Shown: positions 15,363 through 29,300, counted from the stretch's first letter. The stretch is DNA of 64,000 bases from Dallia pectoralis (GCA_029465975.1 CM055748.1:4545888-4609887); one strand, 5' to 3'. The notes: generated by a model from the letters alone, not told the origin. Made by a program: numbers and translations.

Positions 15363-18300
15363 CACATTGTGTTGAGACCATCCAGCAGCAGCTACAGGCT
15401 TGCATGTAATGCGTACATTGCCTACTACCAGCCAAAGCTTGTACAGCACACCAAAGGTTCAATGTAAGTATATAGTCAATTTGTTTAACATTGGGATGTG
15501 AAAACTCCTTGTACTGAAAGCACTCATATATCAACGTTTCAAAGCTGTCCAGTCAATGGCGCCGCAGCTCGTGTTGTTACCATGGTAATTTCTAAATCCC
15601 AGTTACAAATTAGCATTGGCTCTTTGATTTTGAAAACATTCAAACGTTCAACGGTACATTTCGAAGGTTACCTCATAACAATTGAGACCGACATAGCATC
15701 TTTCAGGGACACAGAGTCACTCTATTATGTGGAATTCCAGCCAATGAGGAGTCTGGGTGATGGAGCCTTTATAGGTCAGGTCTAGTTGAATGTTGTGCCA
15801 TTAAAACATTGAGAGACAGAAGACTTCAGTATCATGCAGTCAGGAGATATTGTTGATGAGATATTTGGCTTATGTCCCCAACTTTTCCTCATTTTCTCCA
15901 CATTGTCAAAAAGTGTGTGATCGGTTTCCGACTGCACTCAGCAATTGGTCAAGCCTGTGTGTCAGCTGGTGTTCCATGGCTGTTTCTTGTTTGTCATAGG
16001 TGTGACACAGGATGCCCTTACTCCCACACTTCGCTCTATGAGGTCACTTCCTGCCGGGTGTGATGCAGGCTGACACAGCATTGTGTTAATGTTATCGGCG
16101 TAGCTAACTGGTAACACAGTGTGTGTGTATAAACAATATGGCTGTGGTCAGAGCGATAACGTCTTCCTCTCTTATGTTGATTCAGTTCCTGTGACCCTTT
16201 GGATAAGGGAACAGCTTTAGTAAACAAACACTCTGAATACACGTCTCTCTCACACTGACACAACACGCACACCCCGGAAAATACGCAAACACCCAGAGCT
16301 GTCTCTGACAGACTCCATTACACATACAAACACACAACACACACATACATAGAAACATGTACAGACACACACACACACACTTTCAATTAGGATTTTTCCA
16401 TTTGTCCTGCATCTATTCCAATTAATTTTGCATCCTGTTTTTTAAACATGAAAGATGTCGGGCAATTTTCCTTTTCAGTGTAAAATGAGATTCGGAAAAT
16501 CAGGCAGAATAGGAAACGCCATGCATGTAATCAGTTTTAAGGTCAAATAAAACATGTATAAATGTAATTTCCGCTTAAGGGAAAAGCAAAAATAACGGTG
16601 GATTTAACGCAGTTTTATGGCAACCAGCACAGATTGCTTCACTCAGAATCCAATTACGTCTGCTCTTCGTCTGTACAAATATGGATAAGGAGATTTCATG
16701 TCTGTTCTCATTTGATAAATGTATGTCAAAACCGTCCGTTTGTTGTACAAAAGTACAATTCCATTGCAGCTGTTGTCTTTACAGATGTACATTTGAATTT
16801 ACGTCAGTGCTGTCTTGACGTAAGACGGCGTTCATATTGGAAAATAAATGTTGACCTCCTATCAATCATCGCAACTGGCATGGAGAAGGACTGACGATAA
16901 GGCATGTATCGATGATGAGAATGCGTGTGGTTTTGTACCATCATACAACAGGACTTATTTGACATACACTTTAATTACGACCATGTGTAGTGGGGCTGTG
17001 AGTTTGTGCAAGACTTGGAAACTCTGAAAGTATTTGGACTGTTACACACTTTTTGTTCAGGCTTTGTTTTCCAGCACTTCAGATTTGAAATTAAACAATG
17101 ACTATGAGGTTTAAGTGAAAACTGTCAGCTTTATCATTTTTTCAAACCTAATTTATGTATTAATTTGGCAGATATTTGGGTTGGTATGGATACTATACAC
17201 TATATTTCACATTTGTAACGGCGATTTTGTTTGTATTGGGTTATGAACTATATGTTAAACAAAAAAAACGAACAATCATGAGCAAAAACGTTTCACCGCG
17301 CCAGCAATCAGCGACTAGCTCAGTTGTTTCCTTCAAAATCACACACCAAGTTAATTGGCCTCCATCGGCGTTTAACTGTTGTGATTCACAGAGTTTGAGG
17401 ATTATGTTAATGTCTGTTTCTGTCATCTGTTAAGTACTGCATTGCATGTACCTTTCAAAAGAACAAGCAGTTACCAAAGTGGTGGAAAGAAAGAGATCAC
17501 AGCGTTTTTACAGAAAATGTACTCTCTGCAACTATGCTAAACGACGTCACCTTTTAGCATGACAAGCATACAGCCAGGGCCAGAGTCGAGGGGTAAGGAA
17601 ATAAAAACTGCACCCGCGTCAGGGAAACAACCTAAATCCAAAATAAAAAATGTGTCATGAAGATTGCTGTCTGTAGGCACGCCATACGAAACAGATCTTA
17701 ATTAGTTCTGTAAAGATTACTGGTTAAATTAGGCAACAATGCTATAGTCCTATTCCATCAGTCTCAGAGCGGTAATTACTGCTTCCATTAAGGATTAACT
17801 CAGAGGAGTTGTTAATTATTAACTTAATTATGATTTGTCAGCACTTCTTTTAAATCATTTCATTATAAGAATAATGATATAAAGCCTTAAACGTGTGGTG
17901 TAGCTAAATCATTACATAAATACATTAACCTTTAAGTGAAAAAATTGAACGTCGTTGTGTGGACTTCATTAATGCACTGTATATAAATACAGCCAGTTAA
18001 TTGTAACGAACTGCGGACGGTGCAGGTTTGGGGGTTTGTTAATTTTCTCTATAATGACTCTGTTTAATGTACTGGCTGCGCTTTAGTCTTCACCCCACTG
18101 GGAACTGAAGGAGATGATGTCATGAACACAGTCAAATGGAATTTCTTGAATTCCAAGATTAACAGATGAATCGAGGTGAGAGAGTGAACGAGAGATTGAA
18201 CGAGAGGAGGTGTTGAGATCGGGACGGAGGAGAGTGTGTGAGGGAACCAAAGACAAAGAGGAGGCAGGAGGTGTTTAAAAAAAATGAGTCAGGGAGAGGG

Positions 18301-18502
18301 GACGATATTAACGAGGGAAGAGAAATCAGAGATCTCTTAAGGCAGAAGTCTTCACATACACCCCCTACACACACACACACACACACAGGGAAGTCCTCAT
18401 ACCTATTCCTCTGACTGAGATCTGTGTAAAGGAGTCTGTCTAACTTCACCAGCTGTCACTTGGCGAGCGTCAGAGGGAACAGGGAAAGAACAGAATAGAA
18501 AC
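15363..18502. other. Noncoding DNA with possible old teleost repeat
   Basis: A (CA)-rich tract lies at 16321-16380. The segment at about 17030-17145 ('aaagtatttggact', 'ccagcacttcagatttgaaa', 'caatgactatgaggttta', 'ctgtcagcttta') closely follows a dispersed teleost repeat I recall, whose superfamily I cannot assign. A (CA)n tract lies at 18367-18388. No gene recognised. Confidence 0.45.
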
Positions 18503-18629
18503 GAGAGAGAGAGAGAGGCAAAATGTAAGGATAGAGAGAGAGAGGCAAAATGTAAGGATAGAGAGAGAGAGGCAAAATGTAAGGATAGAGAGAGAGAGGC
18601 AAAATGTAAGGCATGGAGAGAGAGAGGGC
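18503..18629. repeat. 27-bp minisatellite, about 4 copies
   Basis: The unit combines a (GA)n stretch with the core 'ggcaaaatgtaaggata'. Four near-identical copies are followed by a diverged one (aaggcatgg). The minus-strand frame LSLYPYILP repeats every nine residues, which reflects the 27-bp period. Confidence 0.95.
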
Positions 18630-20349
18630 GAGTGAATGGTTCAAGAGCAAGCTCCTGTTCTTGTCGTAAGAGGTGGTTATTGCTATGTGTTTCCATGGAT
18701 ACAGCAGGTTTGTGCTGGCGGTTGTGCCCACTCTGCCAACGTGTGTGTGTTGTGTCGGTGTGTGGGCGCGCATAAGTGTATGTTTTTATTCAAAATGAGA
18801 ATGAAGAAGGGATATGGGCGGGATGCATGAAGGGGTCAGCGTGGGGAGAAAGAGGGATTGGAATGGAGAAAGAAGTGGCTATGTTTGAGCTATTTGTTCT
18901 TTTATATAAACTAAAGGATAAAACCTCAGCAACCAAATAGAATATGGGTATTTTTCCAGTTGACAAGACAGACTGAACTTGTGATGAGGCGATATTAAAA
19001 AAGAAATCTCACCCAAATAAGGTTCTTCTTTTCTAACCATTGATTTCCAATGCTTGAAGTGTGCAAAAACAACTTGCCACTTAAATTCTGCTGGATCGAT
19101 TGGTTTCATTTTCCTCTATTGACTTTTTCCCTGCTCTTGTGATACCTTTTGTGTATTTCCTGTTAACATAAAAACTGTTGAGGTGTTTGTAGAGACCTGT
19201 CAAACTCACCTTGTTAATGGCTACAATGTCACAAACTAGTGCTGGATTGAGCCTGACGCAGAGCGGGTAACTCACGTTTGATGGCGGTTTATTACACAAA
19301 TAAAACCAAACACGAACAGAAAACATACTCTGATCGAAAATAAAATTGCGCTAACACAAAGTGACTAAGAATTATACAAAAACAGCAATGTAGACAAAAA
19401 CACTCATCAACAACACAGCGTGACTTCAAACAAACAATCCAATGCAATGTGCAACCACACCCAGTGACTTAAATACACCTGCTAATTATTAAACTCAAAC
19501 CAGGTGTGCATAATTAACTCAAACCAGGATTGCAGGTCCAGAAGCTGACGCTGATTCATGGTTCAGACATATTTTTCCATGGTTAGATTTTTTTACACTT
19601 TCTTTTGCAATTCACGCTAATGAAAACAGAATGTTTAAAAAACGTTCTCTTCTCAAACACCTGTGTTCCCAGCATAATTCCCCCTCCATACAGCGATTGT
19701 TTTCGGAATTGTTTTTAAAACCGTTTAACAATTTCAATGGAAGTTGCGAATGTTTTCCTCTTCCTTTGGCTGTGAAAAGATTGGGTTGACAACATTGTAG
19801 CTCAGTCGGAAATCAAATTAATAACCCAATCTGAACATTGGCCCAGACGTGGTGTTTTGTGGTCTGTTGGAGAATGGCAACAGAGAGCCTCACTGGATTT
19901 GGATGGCGACTGCTACTCTGCCACATGTTGGCTTAAACGACACAAGCACACACACACACACACTGGTTATGTCACACTCAATCTGCATCACCCTCAGGTG
20001 GGTAGAACAGGCTTTGACATCGTCACTTGTGTGTGTTAGGAAATAAGGAGTAGGATCGTAGTAGCGTCCTGTTAAAGAAACAGACCTATGACAAACCCAC
20101 TAGCGACTGACTGAAGTCTGCGGAACTACCTCTCACATCAGCTTCACCGTAAAAGTCAGTTTCCACTGGATCTGTTGTGCGAATAAATGTACAGAGGACA
20201 TTTAAGGTTAAAGGGAAAGGGTTAATAATGCCGCGGGCACGAGAAGCGCGGAGACAGAAACGTTATTTGCCGGGTTCCACAGACGTTCCGACCAAATATT
20301 TAGCATTTGCCTTTAATCCGACGGTGCGAGACGCTGAAATCCTGAGCAC
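18630..20349. other. Noncoding DNA
   Basis: The A-rich segment at about 19260-19530 (many 'aaacaaac'-type runs ending 'aaaccaggtgtgcataatta') resembles flanks of fish retroelements, but I cannot identify a family. A short (CA)n lies at 19949-19963. No gene recognised. Confidence 0.4.
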
Positions 20350-20480
20350 CTGTGTAGCAATTAGGATTAACCCGCTTTGCTCAGAGACCGAACTGGCAAT
20401 TTTATTTTTCACCTTGCCGTCTCTGGGCTTTGATCTAGCGACCTTTTGGCTACGGGTCAAGAGGTATGAGAGGCTGAGCA
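20350..20480 (-). mobile_element. tRNA-derived SINE relic
   Basis: On the minus strand the order is 'gtagccaaaaggtcgctag' (anticodon-arm region), a decayed B box ('atcaaagccc'), 'ggcaaggtgaaaaat', 'gagcaaagcgggttaatcc' and 'taattgct'. This parallels the 6.3-kb and 24.2-kb copies. The A box falls in diverged sequence near 20475. The boundaries are approximate. Confidence 0.7.
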
Positions 20481-21838
20481 GAGATGATGGAAGGGTGGAG
20501 TCTGTAGCAGAGGCCGGGCAACGGAAGAAGTGTCAAGGCATTTGGAGGGAACATTAGCGATGTGTCCATCTCCAGGCTTAATGACAGGACAGTCCATTCC
20601 AGAGTTAATGATGGAAGAGTCAATCATCGTGATTACAGAGCGTCTCTAAACGCTTCCACAAGCAGGTGGAGGTGTGGCAGGAAGTTAATGAGCCGGAGGA
20701 ATGAAGCGCTTGATACAGGTGGTGTCTCTATTGTCTACTCTCTTTCTGCTCTATATCCTTAGCGTTCTTTCCCTCGATTCCATCTCACTCTTTCTCTCAC
20801 TTGTTCCGTCTCTGCTTCAAACTGTGTCTGTTCGAGATTCGGTACTACTCATCACATTACTGTTTTCAATGAATAGCTTTCATTCTTCACAAGCACGTAC
20901 AAATGTACACACACACACACACTCTGACCTAGTTGATGTTGCCAGTCGTGGCGGTCTCCGTGGTACAGAGTAACATCCTTTCACGTTCTTTCTTCGATCT
21001 TTTTCGGGGATAGTGTTGGAGTTTAGATTAGCGTTCTCGCTAGTTATGATGCTTCTCTTTGAACTCTGAAACAGGCACGCTGCACTGTTCCTCGTGGGGT
21101 GTGCGTAAAGTGTACCAGTTATCCCTTCAGAGATACGTGACACTTTAGAGTTTGTTTTTGCTCCGCATTTTTGTATAGCTATAAATTAATGATGAATGAT
21201 GTACAAAAGGTCTGCCTGCCTTCCTTGTATAGTGTCCTGCAGAAGAGTGTGGTATGTGTCATTGTGTGTGAGATTGATTGTATGCGTGTGTGTGTGTGAT
21301 TGTGTGCATTTGACCTGTTGTTTGTCAGGCTGCGGCTTTAGGTTGTGATTAGTTGTATGACATAGAGAAATGCTCTTGAGGAGTACAGAGGACAATATGA
21401 ACAGTTCTCTATCGGTTGTGTGTCTGATGCTGTAACTCTGGGTGGAGTTCACATTGGCTTCCACTAGATGGCCCTCTGAGAGAGAGGACGACATTGGAGC
21501 CTACCTATTGTCTTTCTGTGAGGTGAGCGTGTACTAAGTCATTTTTTATTTGCTGCTTCCTGAGACCAAGGGTGTGTGTTTGTGTGCGCGTAAGTTGGTG
21601 AGCACCTGTGCGCATTCACCTGTTGAACTTTACCTTTTCATTTTAGAGGCTAATAAAAGCTGATGAACCGATCTCTCTCTCGCTCGCTCACTCTCTCCAT
21701 TATCCTCTCCTTCTATTTCCTCTTCATGCTCACCATAGGGTCCCTTATGTTACCAGAAACTTCAAAGATACACATTCAGGAAAGGTAAATTTTTTGTGAT
21801 ATCCATTAGCAGAGAAATACTAAGCTTTAACACACGAC
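20481..21838. other. Noncoding DNA with small microsatellites
   Basis: Short (AC)n at about 20910-20922 and (TG)-rich patches near 21280-21310 and 21570-21590. Open frames are short and motif-free. Confidence 0.45.
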
Positions 21839-21923
21839 AGACCGTGCGTTGCCAAGGAATTACCTCAGGGCAAACGACTTCAGCCGCTGAGGTGTGCGGT
21901 AATTCCATGGCAACACAAAGTCT
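21839..21923. repeat. 85-bp imperfect palindrome (fold-back or MITE-like)
   Basis: The left arm includes 'gttgccaaggaattacc' (21848-21864). The right arm includes 'ggtaattccatggcaac' (21898-21914), its reverse complement with one mismatch in 17. Pairing resumes outward (agac/gtct at the tips) and inward (cctcag/ctgagg). No clear target duplication is visible. It could be a small fold-back transposon remnant or a hairpin RNA locus. Confidence 0.7.
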
Positions 21924-24169
21924 AAAGTGAGTTCATGCACATAAAACGATTCCAACAATTTATTGCTAAGAATTCCATCTAAAAGGAAAATGTTTAACTC
22001 AAAATCCGGGGCAAGAATGCGGTTCGGACAGTAATTACCTAACTACTCCTCTGACTTTTGTCATGTTACTACACCCCGTAGAACAAGTCGCCCCTAATAT
22101 GCTGATTGTTGCAGACCTATTATATTAGCTTCATTCTGCGAAATGGCAGCAAAATGCGTAGGGCAGTGAGAATGAAGAAGCCAATTGTTCCATGAGCATT
22201 ATGTGAACAAAACGAGCTAGCATTTTATACCCAGGACAAACCAGCGGAAACATACCTAGCTAGCCTTAATTTGAAAAAATACCTGATATTGTCCAAAATT
22301 ATAATAGTCTATGTTGCAATCATGACATAGGTCGCCTATCGCCTATTGCTGGGCTGGCTGGAGATGGGAGATTGAGCTGAATGGAAACGCGAGATTGAGG
22401 TGGATCGAAATGCTCGACTGGGCTGGCTGGAGATGGGTTGGTGAGTTGGCACAACGTGGTCTCATTGGTAACAGATTTGAGCCTTGGCCTGCCACCTAAT
22501 AACTTATTCCCATGTTTTTTGTTAAATCTTGTACACTTCTGTCGGTTAATCTAAATCTGGTTGTCAGTGGTTAAAGTAACTAGCTAGCTATGACTGATTT
22601 CATAATGCCTTCCCTTACAACAGCATCTCAATCTGCAGTTGTGTGAGAAAAGACTGAGAAAACGGTTAGCAAGAAATACTGGTAGCCAAACTCATTCTAG
22701 ATTCATTTTTTTAATTGTATTCAGAAAAAGCATCTTCAGGCCAATTCAACGTTGTGTTTCTTATCATGAAAATTATACACAAGCACTCACGAACTTAAGC
22801 TCAGTTTAAAAACTAAAATTATCAATATTTTAATAATGCACATTCATTCCTATTAGCTAGCTAGCTATATATATTTGCTCTCAAAACTGTCATGAACGGT
22901 CAATTTGTACAGGCAAGGTGTGTTGTTTTATTACAAAACAGCTCAGCTTGACTCAAATCTTGTAGCCAGCAAAAAAGTCCACCTTTATCCCCAAATAAAA
23001 TAGTCTAATCCCTGCTGCCCAGAGCTGCTTTCCTGAAACCATTTCATCCTTTCCCTGACGAGGCAAGATTGGGGGAAGGTGTGCCTCGTCAAGAGGTGGC
23101 AGCTGGGCTGCGTTCAAGAGCATCATTTGACAGCACCAGGCCAGGTGGTTCTCCCCGGGGCATTGGTCCCACAATACATTAGCGCCACAATATATTTATT
23201 TATGCAGAATGGCAAATGCATGAGTAAAACATGACAATATATTACATATTGTTATTTATATATATTCTATATTTCTCTGCTACACTTGCATAAGACTAAA
23301 ATATAAAATAAAATATACTAGACCTCTTCGTTGTGTGAAACCTAAATGAGGACTTCAGGTCAATGAATTAATTACTGTATGACTGAACATGACACCTATG
23401 TCAGTTACCTTAATACAGCAAAGAGAAAGAGAAATAAGAGACGGGGGAATAAAAAAGAAACAGGGGAGTAAAAAAGAAAGAGGGCTTCGAAAGGAGAAAG
23501 GTAGAAAGAAGGGGCAAAGGTAGAGAGAGAGTGAAATTAACAACAAACACCAGATACAATTTTTTTCATGTGCTGTGATATCAATTCAAATGCTCATAAA
23601 CTATTCAATATATTAAGTATTTTCTCAATTCCTTCAATTAAGAAAATTGAATGTGTATTTCTGTTTAGTCGACTATCCTGTATCTCAGTTTTTTTGTATG
23701 ATGTATTTTCATGTCTTTAGCATATCTTTAGCATTGTTTTGCCATTGTGGAGGATCGGGGTTATTTAGTGTATGTTCTGTGTATACAAACGTGAATTTAC
23801 ATCAGTGTGTGTGTTCTGAGTATGTATGTGTGTGTCTCTGTTTAGCAGTGAATCATAAGCTGGAAATTGCCCATGTAAATTGTCCTGTGTGATTATTACA
23901 ACGTGGACCCAGGGCTGCCATAGCAACAAGTGCAACTGAGCATAGCTATTTCGCACTATGCCCTGGCACTTGTGTGTCCACACACACACAAACGCAGACA
24001 CACATGCACACACACACACCCCCAAAACACACACAAAGGGTGTCCTAATCATCGAGTCCTGTCGGGGTCAACTCCTCTCCCAGCGGAAACAAATCATTTC
24101 CTCGTCTTCCTTCTTCGCCATCCATCATCTCATCTCTCGCCTTGTCCCTCAACGATGTCATCCCCTCAG
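21924..24169. other. Noncoding DNA
   Basis: 'gggctggctggagatggg' occurs twice about 70 bp apart near 22350-22440. A tagc/tata run lies at about 22855-22876. CA/TG-rich patches lie at about 23805-23835 and 23980-24035. No gene recognised. Confidence 0.45.
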
Positions 24170-24310
24170 GGAGGCAGGAAACCCGGCAGTGGCGCATGTG
24201 CCGGTAACTGAAAAGTTTACTAGTTGAATCCCCCGTGTTGACTAGGCGACGCCCGTCCGCGTGCCTTTAAGGCACATGACCCTGTGTTGCCCCGGGGCTG
24301 AGATGATGGT
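24170..24310 (+). mobile_element. tRNA-derived SINE relic
   Basis: A segment 'ccggtaactgaaaagttta' is followed by a B-box-like TAGTTGAATCCC (24221-24232), 'tgttgactaggcgac', and 'gtgcctttaaggcaca'. The same order occurs in the minus-strand copies at 6.3 and 20.4 kb. The A-box end is eroded ('cggcagtggcgcatg'). The 3' boundary is uncertain. Confidence 0.65.
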
Positions 24311-24925
24311 GGCCTACACTGGCAGTGACCTCACTCGCAGAGAATGCCTCTCAGGGAGAACGGGATTTTAAATAAACAAATTCACATGTGATTTTGATAA
24401 AGATTGTGCCTGTGTAAAATATAATAGGTACAAGCATTTCTGTTTCTAACCTTCTCCCCCTCTCCTGGAGAGTGTAATCGGTTCTACCGTTGTGTAGGAG
24501 AAGGTCATTCTTGACAAAAAGTGTGTTTCTCTGATATTCCTTTTATCTCTCTCTCTATATATATATATAATTCATGTTATACAGAAAGAGAAAAAAACGG
24601 TAAAAGACTACAGAAAAACAGCTTTAAACCGAAAAATACTGTACAACGAAACAGGCAAGGAGGGGGATAGATTTAGTTCTATTATTATATCACTTATCTT
24701 CTCGCAGTTTCTGCCCGTCTCTGCACTACAAACTTGAAAGGCATTGGAAGAGGAACTTTTGGCATTGCTCAATTAATGAAGCTCTTGGTATCAAGAACAC
24801 TAGAACAGAATGCATGCAGGACATTGATCATGTAACAGTTTATATGGTCAACATGTACAGATAATGGGACACCTGATGTAAAAAGTGAGTCATGTAAGTA
24901 ACACTTTTAAGGAACTACGCTTTCG
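24311..24925. other. Noncoding DNA
   Basis: A (CT)n/(TA)n compound microsatellite lies at about 24547-24570. Nothing else recognised. Confidence 0.5.
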
Positions 24926-25470
24926 GTGAGGAGTAACTTTTAATGTCTTTTCTATGAGGTTACACTTTCATTATCTTTCCTGTGAGGATAGACTTTCATT
25001 ATCCTTTCTATGAGGATAGACTTTAATTATCCTTCCTATGAGGTTATACTTTCATTATCCTTCCTGTGAGGATACACTTTCATTGTCCTTCCTATGAGGA
25101 TACACTTTCATTATCCTTCCTGTGAGGTTACACTTTCATTATCCTTCCTGTGAGGATACACTTTCATTATCCTTTCTATGAGGATAGACTTTAATTATCC
25201 TTCCTATGAGGTTATACTTTCATTATCCTTCCTGTGAAGATACACTTTCATTGTCCTTCCTATGAGGATACACTTTCATTATCCTTCCTGTGAGGATACA
25301 CTTTCATTATCCTTCCTATGAGGATTCACTTTCATTATCCTTCCTTTGAGGATTCACTTTCCTTTTCCTTCCTGTAAGGATACACTTTAATTATCCTTCC
25401 TTGTGAGGATACACTTCCATAATCTTTTTTATTAAAAACACTGCCATTATCCTTCCTGTAAAAACTGAAA
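24926..25470. repeat. 28-bp minisatellite, about 19 copies, with higher-order structure
   Basis: Unit core 'tgaggatacactttcatta' followed by 'tccttccta' or 'tccttcctg'. I counted about 19 units. Units 3-7 and 9-13 share the same order of variants (gatagac with ctttcta, ttaattat, ggttatac, cattgtcc, standard), which implies a 6-unit (168-bp) duplication. The first and last units are diverged. No long open frame spans it. Confidence 0.95.
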
Positions 25471-25507
25471 TCTGTCAATTCTTGTTTTAATATATGTTTT
25501 CTATATA

Positions 25508-26245
25508 CACTGAGAACAAGTCATTATGACCACTCACAGATTAAGTTTAACCATCTGCTAACTAGGGTACATGTTAATGTCCGGGCAGATTAGATGTTAA
25601 GTGAACAATTAGTTATTGTAGTCACGTTGGATGCAGGAGAAATGGGGAGGAGTAAAGATTTGAGCGACATTGACAAGAGACAATTTGTTATGGCCTGACG
25701 GCATGAGAAAAGCTCGTGGGTTGCTCCCGGTCAGCAGCGGTGAGCACCGGTCAGAAGAGAGACACAACCTAGTGACGGGGTGTCAGGGGCACAATTGTTG
25801 TGTGAAGAAATTGAAGGCTCTCCCGTCGGGTCTGAACCAACAGAAGGTCCACTGTGGCACAAGTCGCAGAACATTTTAATGATGGTTACAGGGGGGGACT
25901 GAGTCACATGATGTCACCCTGCTGGGTGTGAGGCTGTGTAGCTGCAGACCAGTCCGAGTGCCCATGATGCCCACTGTCCATCATCGAAAGCGCCTGGGCA
26001 TACGTTGGAGATGGGCACGCTTTTAGCAGGATAAAGCGTCCTGTCAGACTGCACACGTTGTTTGGTAATGGTCTGAGGCACGTAATGTCAAGGTGATGTC
26101 CTGGCCTCCAAATTCCCCAGATCTCGATCAGATTGAGCGTCTGTGTGATGTGTTCGCCACCAAAAGCCTGATCCACGCCAGATCTGCCTCGATACTTGAA
26201 AGAGGATCTGAAGGGTCTGGTTCTGTGACTACAACTGGCCTGTCT
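25508..26245 (+). pseudogene. Tc1-like transposon, internally deleted
   Basis: The 5' end has the terminal-repeat-like 'cattatgaccactcacag', preceded by TA at 25506-25507. At 25640 the plus strand encodes MGRSKDLSDIDKRQFVMA, the N-terminus of a fish Tc1 family (form MGKxKDLSDFDKGQIVMA). Near 26102 it encodes WPPNSPDLDQIERLCDV, matching the third catalytic motif region (WPPNSPDLNPIEHLWDV), with N-P replaced by D-Q. Between these, much of the central catalytic domain is missing, and stops and frameshifts are frequent. The 3' terminal repeat is not recognisable. A relative lies at 59.5 kb in the opposite orientation. Confidence 0.85.
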
Positions 26246-26393
26246 AAAAAGATTCTCTAGCCATAAACCCCCAATAAAAGATCTAGAAAATTAACATAAT
26301 ATTCTGTCTGATGACATGACTTCTCCTGTTAGTTTTTTTCCTGTCGCTGAGTCCCTCCTTTTCTAGCCCAAAGTTTTTTACTTGTATCATGCG
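26246..26393. other. Spacer, nothing recognised
   Basis: Short unique stretch between the Tc1 remnant and the 31-bp array. Confidence 0.5.
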
Positions 26394-29300
26394 CTGTATT
26401 AATCCCACCCCAGCACTACCTCTATTGTATTAATCCCACCCCAGTACTACCTCTACTGTATTAATCCCACCCCAGTACTACCTCTATTGTATTAATCCCA
26501 CCCCAGCACTGCCTCTATTGTATTAATCCTAACCCAGTACTACCTCTACTGTATTAATCCCACCCCAGCACTGCCTCTATTGTATTAATCCTAACCCAGT
26601 ACTACCTCTACTGTATTAATCCCACCCCAGTACTACCTCTATTGTATTAATCCCACCCCAGCACTGCCTCTATTGTATTAATCCTACCCCAGAACTACCT
26701 CTACTGTATTAATCCCACCCCAGCACTACCTCTATTGTATTAATCCCACCCCAGCACTACCTCTATTGTATTAATCCCACCCCAGCACTGCCTCTATTGT
26801 ATTAATCCTACCCCAGTACTACCTCTACTGTATTAATCCCACCCCAGCACTGCCTATATTGTATTAATCCCACCCCAACATTACCTCTACTGTATTAATC
26901 CCACCCCAGCACTACCTCTATTGTATTAATCCCACCCCAGCACTGCCTCTATTGTATTAATCCTACCCCAGAACTACCTCTACTGTATTAATCCCACCCC
27001 AGCACTGCCTCTATTGTATTAATCCTACCCCAGCACTGCCTCTATTGTATTAATCCTACCCCAGCACTGCCTCTATTGTATTAATCCTACCCCAGAACTA
27101 CCTCTATTGTATTAATCCTACCCCAGAACTACCTCTACTGTATTAATCCCACCCCAGTACTACCTCTATTGTATTAATCCCACCCCAGCACTGCCTCTAT
27201 TGTATTAATCCTACCCCAGAACTACCTCTACTGTATTAATCCCACCCCAGTACTACCTCTATTGTATTAATCCCACCCCAGCACTGCCTCTATTGTATTA
27301 ATCCCACCCCAGTACTACCTCTACTTTATTAATCCTACCCCAGAACTACCTCTACTGTATTAATCCCACCCCAGTACTACCAATATTGTATTAATCCCAC
27401 CCCAGTACTACCTCTACTTTATTAATCCCACCCCAGCACTACCTCTACTGTATTAATCCCACCCCAGCACTACCTCTATTGTATTATTCCCACCCCAGAA
27501 CTAGCTCTATTGTATTATTCCAAACCCAGCACTGCCTATATTGTATTAATCCCATCACAGTACTACCTCTAGTGTATTAATCCCATCACAGTACTACCTC
27601 TAGTGTATTAATCCCACCCCAGCACTACCTCTACTGTATTAATCCCACCCCAACATTACCTCTATTGTATTAATCCCACCCCAGTACTGCCTCTATTGTA
27701 TTAATCCTACCCCAGCACTGCCTCTATTGTATTAATCCTACCCCAGAACTACCTCTACTGTATTAATCCCACCCCAGCACTGCCTCTATTGTATTAATCC
27801 TACCCCAGAACTACCTCTACTGTATTAATCCCACCCCAGCACTGCCTCTATTGTATTAATCCTACCCCAGAACTACCTCTACTGTATTAATCCCACCCCA
27901 GCACTGCCTCTACTGTATTAATCCCACCCCAGCACTGCCTCTATTGTATTAATCCTACCCCAGCACTGCCTCTATTGTATTAATCCTACCCCAGTACTAC
28001 CTCTACTGTATTAATCCCACCCCAGCACTACCTCTATTGTATTAATCCCACCCCAGCACTGCCTATATTGTATTAATCCCACCCCAGCACTGCCTCTATT
28101 GTATTAATCCCACCCCAGCACTGCCTCTATTGTATTAATCCTAACCCAGTACTACCTCTACTGTATTAATCCCACCCCAGTACTACCTCTATTGTATTAA
28201 TCCCACCCCAGCACTGCCTCTATTGTATTAATCCTAACCCAGTACTACCTCTACTGTATTAATCCCACCCCAGCACTGCCTATATTGTATTAATCCTACC
28301 CCAGTACTACCTCTACTGTATTAATCCCACCCCAGCACTGCCTCTATTGTATTAATCCTACCCCAGAACTACCTCTACTGTATTAATCCCACCCCAGCAC
28401 TGCCTCTACTGTATTAATCCCACCCCAACATTACCTCTACTGTATTAATCCCACCCCAGCACTACCTCTATTGTATTAATCCCACCCCAGCACTGCCTAT
28501 ATTGTATTAATCCCACCCCAGCACTGCCTCTATTGTATTAATCCCACCCCAGCACTGCCTCTATTGTATTAATCCTACCCCAGCACTACCTCTACTGTAT
28601 TAATCCCACCCCAGCACTGCCTCTATTGTATTAATCCTACCCCAGAACTACCTCTACTGTATTAATCCCACCCCAGCACTGCCTCTATTGTATTAATCCC
28701 ACCCCAGCACTGCCTCTATTGTATTAATCCTACCCCAGCACTACCTCTACTGTATTAATCCCACCCCAGTACTACCTCTACTGTATTAATCCCACCCCAG
28801 CACTACCTCTATTGTATTAATCCCACCCCAGCACTGCCTCTATTGTATTAATCCCACCCCAGCACTGCCTCTATTGTATTAATCCCACCCCAGAACTCCC
28901 ACCCCAGCACCTCTACTGTATTAATCCCACCCCAGTACTACCTCTACTGTATTAATCCCACCCCAGCACTACCTCTATTGTATTAATCCCACCCCAGCAC
29001 TGCCTCTCTGTATTAATTACCTCTACTGTATTAATCCCACCCCAGTATTAATAATCCCACCCCAGCACTGCCTCTATTGTATTAATCCACCCCCACTGCC
29101 CTATTGTATTAATCCTACCCCAGCACTGCCTCTATTGTATTAATCCTACCCCCTATTGTATTAATCCTACCCCAGAACTACTGTATTAATCCCACCCCAG
29201 TACTACCTCTATTGTATTAATCCCACCCCAGCACTGCCTCTATTGTATTAATCCTACCCCAGAACTACCTCTACTCCCACCCCAGTACTACCTCTATTGT

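Noticed and set aside
19245..19530. LTR retrotransposon end
   Set aside because: The composition suggested a retroelement flank, but no LTR boundaries, primer-binding site or polypurine tract could be defined.
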